DNA of 7,085 nt from positions 1-7,085 of the forward strand of contig DSDX01000265.1 in NCBI GenBank assembly GCA_011048485.1, given 5' to 3'. This stretch comes from Candidatus Aminicenantota bacterium (GTDB lineage Bacteria > Acidobacteriota > Aminicenantia > Aminicenantales > Saccharicenantaceae). The first letter of the stretch is position 1, and each line of letters starts with the position of its first letter. The notes under the pieces were generated by a model. That model saw only the letters and a list, made by a program, of their open reading frames with translations. It ran no database searches and was not told where the DNA came from. Positions 1 to 5,246 of the stretch are shown here, in pieces. The translations under genes were made by a program, and so were the position numbers.

Positions 1-114
1 GGAGAGGCCCGATTATACAAAAACGCGTTCAAATCGATTACGGCAAAAATCGGCCGTATCCCATGAAATATCTATAGGCTGCAGAGGTTTTGAAAATCGT
101 CAATCGGACAGGCC
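1..114. other. AT-rich non-coding left edge
   Basis: No coding frame is supported here. The stretch is visibly richer in A and T than the genes to the right. It holds a small stem-loop (TACGGC at 39-44 pairing with GCCGTA at 53-58, 8-base loop, no T-run) and, on the minus strand, a TATAAT hexamer at 12-17 without a convincing -35 partner. A promoter firing leftwards out of the window is possible but weak. Confidence 0.4.
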
Positions 115-159
115 TGGGGTCAAACCTACCTTTTGCAGCAAAAGGTAGGTTTGACCCCA
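115..159. repeat. Perfect palindrome A (GGGGTCA type)
   Basis: The arms 116-136 and 138-158 are exact reverse complements around a single central base (A137), and T115/A159 extend the stem to 22 pairs. Each arm begins GGGGTCAAACCTACC and ends at the centre in TTTTGC. The T-run lies inside the stem, so this is not a normal intrinsic terminator. Palindrome B at 336-384 has the same outer sequence. Such near-perfect dyads resemble REP-like palindromes that occur in many copies and are thought to be moved by Y1 (IS200-like, RAYT) transposases. No transposase gene is present in the window, so that link is inference. Confidence 0.8.
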
Positions 160-160
160 T

Positions 161-325
161 CCCATTGAGGATAAAGATGCGCGAACGACGCCGCTCGAGA
201 CCGACCCGGCGCGCGCCCGGCGCTATCTGACCGATCTGACCTTCGAGCGGATGGAGAAGCTCGTCGACATCTACCGGCGGCTCCGCCTGACCCTCCTGAC
301 CAAATACTCGGGCGACAGCGTCTGA
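161..325 (+). pseudogene. C-terminal gene remnant, possibly C69-type dipeptidase
   Basis: An open frame of about 54 codons ends at TGA 323-325. It is GC-rich and gene-like, unlike the flanking AT-rich DNA. Its end reads DPARARRYLTDLTFERMEKL followed by an amphipathic helix and a LLTKYSGDSV tail. This pattern (DPAxAxxYLTD, helix, LxxKY, stop) recalls from memory the C-terminus of family C69 dipeptidases. Reading upstream, the frame meets a TGA at 152-154 inside palindrome A, and the DNA beyond is non-coding, so the body of the gene is missing. No start codon with a ribosome site is seen. I infer a decayed or truncated gene end left between two repeats. The family assignment is tentative; that it is coding-derived is more secure. 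Confidence 0.45.
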
Positions 326-335
326 ACCCCTCCCG

Positions 336-384
336 GAGAGGGTCAGATCTACTTTTTTTCGAAAAAAGTAGATCTGACCCTTTC
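336..384. repeat. Near-perfect palindrome B (GGGTCA type)
   Basis: The core 340-380 has arms GGGTCAGATCTAC (340-352) and GTAGATCTGACCC (368-380). They enclose seven T, a central CG and six A, so a single base is unpaired. Weaker pairing continues outwards to 336/384 with one G-T pair. The outer 13 bases match palindrome A at 11 positions. Both differences are transitions and are mirrored in the opposite arm, so dyad symmetry was kept while the sequence changed. It ends about ten bases before the -35 hexamer of the perR promoter. The T-run is in the stem rather than after it, so terminator function is doubtful, though the hairpin could still block read-through from the left. Confidence 0.8.
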
Positions 385-390
385 TGGCCC

Positions 391-418
391 TTGACAACCG
401 GACTAATTGTATTATATT
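391..418 (+). promoter_or_regulatory. Sigma70-type promoter of perR-katA
   Basis: A perfect -35 TTGACA (391-396) and a -10 TATATT (413-418) are separated by 16 bases in an AT-rich island within GC-rich DNA. The predicted start near 425 falls at the centre of the inverted repeat 418-432 and about 30 bases before the GTG start of perR. Confidence 0.7.
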
Positions 419-432
419 CTTACTTAGTAATA
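418..432 (+). promoter_or_regulatory. Putative PerR/Fur-family operator (7-1-7)
   Basis: TCTTACT-T-AGTAATA is a 15-base inverted repeat in the 7-1-7 arrangement typical of PerR boxes (consensus TTATAATNATTATAA). Six of the seven pairs are complementary, and TTACT/AGTAA at 420-430 is perfect. Match to the published consensus is only partial, mainly in the A/T character. It sits on the predicted transcription start, directly before a perR gene, where an autoregulatory operator would be expected. Confidence 0.5.
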
Positions 433-456
433 TTTCTTAATTGGAGCAAGCCCCAG

Positions 457-1029
457 GTGAAACGGACCCCGACCGAGATCGAGACGATGATGGCCGATTT
501 CGAATCGGTCCTCCGCCGCAAGGGCGTCAAAGTAACGCCACAGCGGCTGGAGATCTACCGGCGCACGGCCGAAACGGGCGACCATCCCGACATCGAGAGC
601 ATCCACCGCCGGGTTCTCAGATCCATGCCCCACATCTCGCTCGACACCGTCTACCGCGCCCTGTCCCTCTTCGCCGATCTCGGCCTCGTCTGCACAGTCA
701 GGCCCCAGGCCCGCCAACACGTTCGCTTCGACGCCAATATCCTTCCCCATCACCACTTCATCTGCGAACGCTGCGGCGCGACCCTCGACTTCGAGGACCG
801 GGCCTTCGACGAGCTCCGGATCCCCGCCGCGGTTTCAGCGCTCGGCCGCGTCACCTCGCGCCACGTCGAGCTCCGGGGCCTCTGCGCCCGTTGTGCGGCG
901 GTCGTCCCGGCTTCCCGCGCGGCCCGGCGCCCGGCCATCGCCTCACCGCCCGATCGGGACACCGTCCCATCGCCGATATCCAAAACCGACAAGGAGAAAT
1001 TGACATGTCCGACAGCAAAAAGACCCTGA
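457..1029 (+). CDS. perR: PerR-type peroxide-responsive repressor (Fur family)
   Basis: A 190-residue Fur-family regulator, predicted to repress katA and itself and to be released when peroxide oxidises its Fe-bound histidines. The winged helix spans about residues 15-85, with TPQR at 27-30 and the recognition helix LDTVYRALSLF at 62-72. Aligned with Bacillus PerR, the regulatory metal ligands are H43, D92, H98, H100 and D111; aspartate rather than glutamate at the last site favours PerR over Fur. The structural zinc pairs are C103/C106 and C143/C146. GTG 457 is chosen because GGAG (443-446) lies ten bases before it; ATG 487 would fit family length better but has a poor ribosome site. Residues 151-190 form a Pro/Arg-rich tail absent from typical PerR (about 145 residues), running 25 bases into katA. 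The neighbouring katA supports PerR function. Confidence 0.88.
   Translation: MKRTPTEIETMMADFESVLRRKGVKVTPQRLEIYRRTAETGDHPDIESIHRRVLRSMPHISLDTVYRALSLFADLGLVCTVRPQARQHVRFDANILPHHHFICERCGATLDFEDRAFDELRIPAAVSALGRVTSRHVELRGLCARCAAVVPASRAARRPAIASPPDRDTVPSPISKTDKEKLTCPTAKRP
951..972 (+). other. Stem-loop between PerR domain end and katA
   Basis: CGAT (951-954) and GGGAC (956-960) pair with GTCCC (964-968) and ATCG (969-972), leaving a three-base ACC loop and one bulged C at 955. It lies in the tail-encoding part of perR, 18 bases before the katA ribosome site AAGGAG (991-996), and has no T-run. It could be an RNA-stability or processing element setting the katA to perR ratio; that role is inferred only from position. 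Confidence 0.45.
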
Positions 1030-2516
1030 CGCTGGGCTTCGGAGCGCCCGTCGACAACGACCTGAACTCGGTGACGGCCGGCCCCAAGGGCCCCGTCCTC
1101 ATTCAGGACGTCCACGTCGTCGAGAAGCTGGCCCATTTCGACCGCGAGCGCATCCCCGAGCGCGTCGTCCACGCCAAGGGCGCCGGCGCGCACGGCCACT
1201 TCGAAGTCACCGCCGACGTCACCAAGTACACGCGGGCCAAGTTCCTGTCCAAGGTCGGCCAAAAGACCGACGTCTTCGTCCGCTTCTCCACTGTCGGCGG
1301 CGAGAAGGGCTCGGCCGACTCCGAGCGCGATCCCCGCGGCTTCGCCGTCAAGTTCTACACCGAAGAGGGCAACTACGACATGGTCGGCAACAACACGCCG
1401 GTCTTCTTCATCCGCGACGCCATGAAGTTCCCCGATTTCATCCACACCCAGAAGAGGAACCCGGCCACCAACCTCAAGGACCCGGACATGTTCTGGGATT
1501 TCCTGTCGCTGACCCCCGAGTCCATCCACCAGGTCACCATCCTATTCTCCGACCGCGGCACCCCCCGCTCCTACAGGAACATGAACGGCTACAGCAGCCA
1601 TACCTACATGTGGTACAACGCCAAGGGCGAGCACGTCTGGGTCCAATACCACTTCAAGACCCTCCAGGGCATCCAGAACTTCGACGGGCCCGAGGCCGAC
1701 CGGATGCGCGGCGTCGACCCCGATGTCGCCACCCGCGACCTCCACAACGCCATCGTCAAGGGCCAATTCCCGGCCTGGCGCGTCGAGGTCCAGATCATGA
1801 CCCCCCAGCAGGCGGCGGACTACCGGTTCGATCCCTTCGACATCACCAAGGTCTGGCCGCACGCCGACTTCCCGCCGATGGAGATCGGCCGCATGGTCCT
1901 CGACCGCAATCCGGAGAACTATTTCGCCGAGGTCGAGCAGGCCGCCTTCTCTCCCGGCAACTTCGTGCCCGGCATCGGGCCCTCGCCCGACAAGATGCTC
2001 CAGGGACGCCTGTTTAGCTACCCCGACACCCATCGCCACCGCCTCGGCGCCAACTATCACCTCCTTCCCATCAACGCGCCGAAGGCCGCCCCGATGCGTA
2101 ACTACCAGCGGGACGGCGAGATGCGCTTCGACGGCAACGGCGGCGGCGGGCCCAACTACTGGCCGAACAGCTTCGGCGGCCCGGCCCCCGATCCCTCCTA
2201 CGCCCTCCCGCCCATCGACGTCGCCGGCATGGCGGCGCGGCACGCCTATGTCCTGGGCGACATCGACTTCGTCCAGGCCGGATGGCTCTACCGCAAGGTC
2301 ATGACCGATACCGACCGCGACCACCTCGTGGCCAACATCGTCGGCCACCTCAAGGGCGCGCAGAAGCGGATCCAGCTGCGGCAGACGGCCCTCTTCCACA
2401 AGGCCGACGCCGAGTACGGCGAGAGGGTCGCCAAGGGCCTCGGGCTCGACGCGAACGAGGTCAAGAAGCTGGCGGCCATGTCGCAAGAGGACCGGGTCAA
2501 GGCCACCGAGGCCTGA
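1005..2516 (+). CDS. katA: Monofunctional haem catalase KatA
   Basis: Converts two H2O2 to water and oxygen, in the cytoplasm; no signal peptide is seen. The protein is 503 residues, the small-subunit size. The distal haem site is FDRERIPERVVHAKG at 45-59 with catalytic His56. RFSTV follows at 93-97, and the catalytic asparagine is N129 in MVGNNTPVFFIRD. The proximal haem ligand is Tyr339 in RLFSYPDTHRHRLG. The His-to-Asn and His-to-Tyr spacings (73 and 283) equal those of bovine catalase. Length and sequence style fit clade 3, which usually binds NADPH; the clade is inferred. ATG 1005 has AAGGAG at 991-996, eight bases upstream. It overlaps the end of perR by 25 bases, so co-transcription and possible translational coupling are likely, under peroxide control through PerR. 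Nothing in the protein looks damaged. Confidence 0.97.
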   Translation: MSDSKKTLTLGFGAPVDNDLNSVTAGPKGPVLIQDVHVVEKLAHFDRERIPERVVHAKGAGAHGHFEVTADVTKYTRAKFLSKVGQKTDVFVRFSTVGGEKGSADSERDPRGFAVKFYTEEGNYDMVGNNTPVFFIRDAMKFPDFIHTQKRNPATNLKDPDMFWDFLSLTPESIHQVTILFSDRGTPRSYRNMNGYSSHTYMWYNAKGEHVWVQYHFKTLQGIQNFDGPEADRMRGVDPDVATRDLHNAIVKGQFPAWRVEVQIMTPQQAADYRFDPFDITKVWPHADFPPMEIGRMVLDRNPENYFAEVEQAAFSPGNFVPGIGPSPDKMLQGRLFSYPDTHRHRLGANYHLLPINAPKAAPMRNYQRDGEMRFDGNGGGGPNYWPNSFGGPAPDPSYALPPIDVAGMAARHAYVLGDIDFVQAGWLYRKVMTDTDRDHLVANIVGHLKGAQKRIQLRQTALFHKADAEYGERVAKGLGLDANEVKKLAAMSQEDRVKATEA

Positions 2517-2547
2517 GCTCGGCCGGACCTCGGGAACCAGCAAGTCG

Positions 2548-2581
2548 GACCGGGCCGGCCCGCGCCGGCCCGGGTCTTTTT
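2548..2581 (+). terminator. Intrinsic terminator after katA
   Basis: GACCGGGCCGGC (2548-2559) pairs with GCCGGCCCGGGTC (2564-2576) across a four-base CCGC loop with one bulged G, followed by five T (2577-2581). It lies 31 bases after the katA stop and separates perR-katA from rnk. Confidence 0.8.
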
Positions 2582-2586
2582 CGAGG

Positions 2587-2606
2587 CGGCAGCGCGCCCG
2601 CTGCCG
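2587..2606 (+). other. Second hairpin in katA-rnk spacer
   Basis: CGGCAGCG (2587-2594) pairs perfectly over eight bases with CGCTGCCG (2599-2606) around a four-base CGCC loop. It starts six bases after the katA terminator T-run and has no T-run of its own. It may be a back-up termination or RNA-end structure, or a chance product of high GC. Confidence 0.4.
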
Positions 2607-2645
2607 GCCCGGAGCGTTGCCCTCCACTCCCGAGCCCGGTCCCGC

Positions 2646-2674
2646 TTGGGAAAACGCGCCGGGTGGTGTATAAT
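2646..2674 (+). promoter_or_regulatory. Sigma70-type promoter of rnk
   Basis: -35 TTGGGA (2646-2651, four of six consensus bases) is followed after 17 bases by a perfect -10 TATAAT (2669-2674). The predicted start near 2681 leaves a leader of about 19 bases containing the ribosome site of rnk. Confidence 0.7.
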
Positions 2675-2699
2675 GAATGTCCATCTGAGGGAGGGATCC

Positions 2700-3116
2700 A
2701 TGGCGAAAAGAGAGATCGTCATCACGAGTCTGGACGAGAAGCGCCTCACGGCAGTCCTGAACTCGCCCGCGATCCAGAGGGGTCCCGACCGGGAACGGCT
2801 GGCGGAGCTCCGCGCCGAGCTCGAGAGGGCCGCCATCGTCGAGCCCGGCGAGGTCCCGGCCGATGTCATCACCATGAATTCCCAGGTCCGGGTACGCGAC
2901 AAGGCCACCGGCGAGACCCACGACTACACCCTGGTCTATCCGCACGAGGCCGACATCACCCGCGGCCGGATCTCGGTGCTGGCGCCCATCGGCACGGCCC
3001 TCCTCGGCTACCGGGCCGGGGACGTCATCGAATGGCAGGTGCCCTCGGGCACCCGCATCCTCGAGGTTGAATCCGTCCTCTACCAGCCGGAATCCGCCGG
3101 CGATCTGAACACCTGA
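2700..3116 (+). CDS. rnk: Rnk, GreA/GreB-like regulator of nucleoside diphosphate kinase
   Basis: A 138-residue protein matching E. coli Rnk in size and end to end in pattern. A short charged helical hairpin (about residues 28-46) is followed by the Gre C-terminal FKBP-like domain (51-131). Shared family blocks are VITMNSQVRVRD (56-67), TLVYP (77-81), ISVLAPIGTALLGYRAGD (91-108) and YQPESAGD (128-135). Rnk binds RNA polymerase near the secondary channel like Gre factors, but its coiled coil is too short to carry the acidic transcript-cleavage tip; in E. coli it affects nucleoside diphosphate kinase levels. ATG 2700 is preceded by GAGGGAGGG (2687-2695). An in-frame ATG at 2673 overlaps the -10 hexamer and is rejected. 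It stands alone, with its own promoter, convergent with the nitroreductase gene 25 bases away. Confidence 0.92.
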   Translation: MAKREIVITSLDEKRLTAVLNSPAIQRGPDRERLAELRAELERAAIVEPGEVPADVITMNSQVRVRDKATGETHDYTLVYPHEADITRGRISVLAPIGTALLGYRAGDVIEWQVPSGTRILEVESVLYQPESAGDLNT

Positions 3117-3141
3117 CAGCGGCGGCCGTCAGGGCCTGTCC

Positions 3142-3732
3142 TCAGAACCTGTCGAAGTGAACGACGGCTTCCCGCGCCCTCTTGGGGACGTGGAGGCGCC
3201 CCGCTTCGTCCTTCCAATAGCGGCAGGATTCGCCCATAACCTCGGCCATCGGCTCCTCGGCCGGATAGCCCAGGGCCAGGACCGAGTCGACGCGGTAGTG
3301 CCCGGGGACGCCCAGGATGGCCCGCAGCCTGTCCCTGTCGATCGACAGCATCCAGCAACTCCCGACGCCCTCCCCGAGGGCAGCCAGGATCATGTTCTCC
3401 ATGGCCGCGCCGACATCATACTCGAACATCGTGTCCCTGATCTTCGTGTTGACGAGCGTGACGATGTAGGCCGCGGGCGCCTCCCCGGGCCCCGGGTCGC
3501 CGGCCGGGGCGATATAGGCCGCCCATTTCAGGCAGGGGAAGATATCCCCCTTCGGGCCGTTCCCGTCGACGACGATGAACTCGAGGGGCTGGAGGTTGGC
3601 CGCCGACGGCGCCAGCCGTCCGGCCTCGGCGAGCCTTTCGAGGAGCTCCCGCGGCACGGGATCCGGCTTAAAACGACGGATGGTCCTCCGCGCGACCGCG
3701 AGATCGAAAACGTTCTTGCCTTCCTGACACAT
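3142..3732 (-). CDS. Nitroreductase-family FMN oxidoreductase
   Basis: A 196-residue soluble flavoprotein of the nitroreductase fold, normally a homodimer using NAD(P)H and FMN. The FMN-phosphate motif is ARRTIRRFKPDPVP (14-27). APSAANLQP (41-49) gives the second flavin-binding strand-loop. DVGAAMENMILAALGEGVGS (106-125) is the conserved dimer-interface helix with the Gly-rich turn, and LGYPAEEP (154-161) is the family's C-terminal flavin loop. The segment between about 57 and 88 is short, typical of the compact members often found in anaerobes. ATG at 3732 is supported by AAGGAG seven bases upstream. The substrate cannot be read from sequence: nitroaromatics, quinones, enones or flavin itself are possible. 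It lies 115 bases downstream of the MFS gene on the same strand and could share its transcript or use the weak promoter in the gap. Confidence 0.88.
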   Translation of the reverse strand: MCQEGKNVFDLAVARRTIRRFKPDPVPRELLERLAEAGRLAPSAANLQPLEFIVVDGNGPKGDIFPCLKWAAYIAPAGDPGPGEAPAAYIVTLVNTKIRDTMFEYDVGAAMENMILAALGEGVGSCWMLSIDRDRLRAILGVPGHYRVDSVLALGYPAEEPMAEVMGESCRYWKDEAGRLHVPKRAREAVVHFDRF

Positions 3733-3765
3733 GCCGGGTCTCCTTAGCGTGGATCGTTCTCCGTG

Positions 3766-3794
3766 ATTCTCGCTTTTTTGCCGTCCTTTGGCAA
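3766..3794 (-). promoter_or_regulatory. Weak candidate promoter of nitroreductase gene
   Basis: On the minus strand, -35 TTGCCA (3794-3789, five of six) and -10 GAGAAT (3771-3766, four of six) are 17 bases apart, ending about 33 bases before the start codon. The poor -10 keeps confidence low; read-through from the MFS gene is the alternative. I see no terminator in the 115-base gap. Confidence 0.3.
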
Positions 3795-3847
3795 GCCCGG
3801 GCCCTTCGTCCCTCGCCGCGCCGCCCTACCCGGGTCGGCGACGACCG

Positions 3848-5038
3848 TCAGGCCCGACTCCCCGTCCGCTCCATGGCCGGCGCCTTGAGCATGAAGACGG
3901 CCGTCGATGCGAGCAGGAACAACCCCGCGACGCGGTACATCCACCGGTACCCGGCCATGTCGGAGACCCATCCGAAGAAGGGCGATCCAAGCCCCATGCC
4001 GACGTCGAACAGAGACAGGTAGAGGCTGATGGCCAGCCCCTTGTTCGCCCGTCCCAAGAAATCGATGATGTAGGTGCTGAGGGCCGGGAAGATCAGGCCC
4101 TGCCCCAGGCCGCCGACGAAGCCCGTGACGACGAGCAGCGGGAAGCTGCGCACCTCGGCGATCACGAACAGGTTCAGGGCGATGACGAGCGCCGCGGGGA
4201 GGATGACGTTCTTGCGGCCGCGCCGGTCCGAGAGATCGCCGAACCGGAACCGGGTCAGGATGGCCGCCAGCGAGAACACCAGGAAAAAGGGCCCGACCCG
4301 GGCGATCCCCGCCGCGTTGCCGAAGACCGCGATGAAGAAGATCATGGCCCCTCGCACGGCCCCGTGGAAGACCGGCACCGAGCCGATGACGGCCGCCGTC
4401 ATCCAGGGCACGTGTCTCAAGACCCGCCGGACGCTCGTCCCGCCGCTCCCGCCGTCGCCGTCCGGCTTGAGGATCTCCCGCGTGAGCAGCACGCAGCCCA
4501 CCGAAGCGGCGAGGAACATCAGGCTCGCGTTGTAGAGAAGGCCGGCCCCGCCCCTGCGGATCAGATCCTCGGCGAGCAGGGGGCCGAGCGCGTTGGCCAC
4601 CAGGCCGGCGACCCCGATGACACCCATGGACTTGGCCAGGCGGTCGACCGGCGCCAGGTCGGAGCACATGGCGATCGTCGCCGTCATGCTGATGCCCCAG
4701 CCGAGCCCGGCCAAAGCCCGCAGCAGGAACGGCAGCCATCCGGCGTCGACGACGAAATGGAAGAGCGGGACGGTCACGATGAGGATGAACAGGCCCAGGA
4801 GCGCGATCCGGCGGCCGCCGCGGACGTCGGCCATCCGGCCGAAGAACGGCCGGATGGCGATGGCCACGATGCTGTGGACGCCCATGATCAGTCCGATCCG
4901 GCCCTGGCTCGGGCCGAACCCCTCGAGGATGACGGGCAGGAGGAAGAAGAGCGAGACGGCCATGAAGAGGAAGAAATAGCCGGCCAGGGCCAGCAGGAAA
5001 TCCCTGTTCCAGAACGAAGCGCCGCGCTCGGTCTTCAT
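3848..5038 (-). CDS. Major facilitator superfamily transporter, 12 TM
   Basis: A 396-residue inner-membrane protein with about twelve hydrophobic helices in two halves joined by a hydrophilic loop (about 188-208). The MFS motif A appears in both halves, as FGRMADVRGGRR (66-77) and FGDLSDRRGRK (266-276), and the GxGQG-like turn GGLGQGLIF lies at 309-317. It resembles sugar-efflux / drug-efflux type MFS proteins, but the substrate is not readable. ATG 5038 begins MKTERGASFWNRDF just before helix 1. No Shine-Dalgarno is visible in the 20 bases upstream, and TTG at 5095 would add 19 hydrophilic residues without a ribosome site, so ATG is preferred. It follows kdgK-eda on the same strand but is separated by a probable terminator, a new promoter and a structured leader. 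Sugar-acid or oligosaccharide transport is an attractive but unproven guess. Confidence 0.88.
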   Translation of the reverse strand: MKTERGASFWNRDFLLALAGYFFLFMAVSLFFLLPVILEGFGPSQGRIGLIMGVHSIVAIAIRPFFGRMADVRGGRRIALLGLFILIVTVPLFHFVVDAGWLPFLLRALAGLGWGISMTATIAMCSDLAPVDRLAKSMGVIGVAGLVANALGPLLAEDLIRRGGAGLLYNASLMFLAASVGCVLLTREILKPDGDGGSGGTSVRRVLRHVPWMTAAVIGSVPVFHGAVRGAMIFFIAVFGNAAGIARVGPFFLVFSLAAILTRFRFGDLSDRRGRKNVILPAALVIALNLFVIAEVRSFPLLVVTGFVGGLGQGLIFPALSTYIIDFLGRANKGLAISLYLSLFDVGMGLGSPFFGWVSDMAGYRWMYRVAGLFLLASTAVFMLKAPAMERTGSRA

Positions 5039-5047
5039 AGGTCGGCT

Positions 5048-5053
5048 AGTATA
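5048..5053 (-). promoter_or_regulatory. TATACT -10-like hexamer close to MFS start
   Basis: On the minus strand TATACT matches five of six consensus bases and ends nine bases before the ATG at 5038. Transcription from it would begin about two to four bases before the start codon, giving a nearly leaderless mRNA, which would agree with the absent ribosome site. No good -35 is seen 16-18 bases upstream, so this is a weak call. Confidence 0.3.
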
Positions 5054-5055
5054 GC

Positions 5056-5148
5056 AAAAAAGATCGCCGGCTGTTTCACCGGGGGTGATTGACAAGCTTT
5101 ATAGGGGATATTGAAGGAGGGTCAGCTCGTCGCTTTGCACAGCCGGCG
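5056..5148 (-). promoter_or_regulatory. Attenuator-like structured leader of MFS gene
   Basis: Read on the minus strand, CGCCGGCTGT (5148-5139) is perfectly complementary over ten bases to ACAGCCGGCG (5074-5065). The second arm is followed by ATC and six T (5061-5056), as in an intrinsic terminator, but the loop is 64 bases. The second arm can alternatively form a local CCGG/CCGG hairpin (5082-5067). The loop also contains CCTCCTT, an anti-Shine-Dalgarno-like string. A large stem closing a potential sensing domain just before a U-run and a transporter gene suggests conditional termination. I recognise no known riboswitch class. Confidence 0.4.
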
Positions 5149-5169
5149 GAGAAGCAAAGCTTTGTCCTT

Positions 5170-5197
5170 ATTATAGCAGAAAATCCGGGCCGCGCAA
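5170..5197 (-). promoter_or_regulatory. Extended -10 promoter upstream of MFS gene
   Basis: On the minus strand TGCTATAAT (5178-5170) is a perfect -10 with the extended TG element. A poor -35 TTGCGC (5197-5192) lies 16 bases upstream, as is common for extended -10 promoters. The start would be near 5163, inside the ten-base palindrome CAAAGCTTTG (5164-5155), a possible operator. This gives the MFS gene a leader of about 125 bases. Confidence 0.55.
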
Positions 5198-5207
5198 GTC
5201 CGGCCGG
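5180..5207 (-). terminator. Probable terminator after eda
   Basis: On the minus strand CCGGCC (5207-5202) pairs with GGCCCGG (5191-5185) with one bulged base and a ten-base loop, then A and four T (5183-5180). It lies 40 bases after the eda stop, preceded by a further six-pair hairpin (AGGCGC/GCGCCT, 5227-5210). The T-run is short, hence moderate confidence. Confidence 0.5.
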
Positions 5208-5246
5208 CCAGGCGCGATCCGGCGCCTCTCTCTCTCGGCCCGCCGG

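Noticed and set aside
38..397. Minus-strand open frame of 119 codons through both palindromes
   Set aside because: It reads through repeat DNA and the reverse of the gene tail, has no ribosome site and no family resemblance.
1542..2945. Long open frame of 467 codons on the minus strand opposite katA and the start of rnk
   Set aside because: It is antisense to a clear catalase and has low-complexity Gly/Val/Asp composition expected from the complement of GC-rich codons. It also runs across a terminator and a promoter.
3106..3128. CCTGAC/GTCAGG stem between rnk and the nitroreductase gene as a bidirectional terminator
   Set aside because: Only six pairs with a ten-base GC-rich loop and no T-run on either strand.
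3773..3794. TTGCC/GGCAA stem with a homopolymer run between MFS and nitroreductase genes as a terminator
   Set aside because: On the transcribed minus strand the run after the stem is A, not T; on the plus strand the T-run precedes the stem.
3744..5092. Long open frames on both strands overlapping the MFS gene (minus 3744-4739, plus 3788-5092)
   Set aside because: Arg/Pro/Gly/His-rich translations without recognisable domains, while the chosen minus frame has twelve hydrophobic helices and MFS motifs.
5089..5121. Plus-strand TTGACA (5089-5094) and a GAAGGAGGG ribosome-site-like string (5113-5121)
   Set aside because: No -10 at suitable spacing and no start codon at a usable distance after GGAGG; the frames that follow are short or antisense to eda.
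5120..5164. Resemblance of the GCAAAGC string in the MFS leader to the cyclic-di-GMP-I (GEMM) riboswitch core
   Set aside because: The second half of the core and the tetraloop/receptor features are not found, so only a seven-base coincidence remains.
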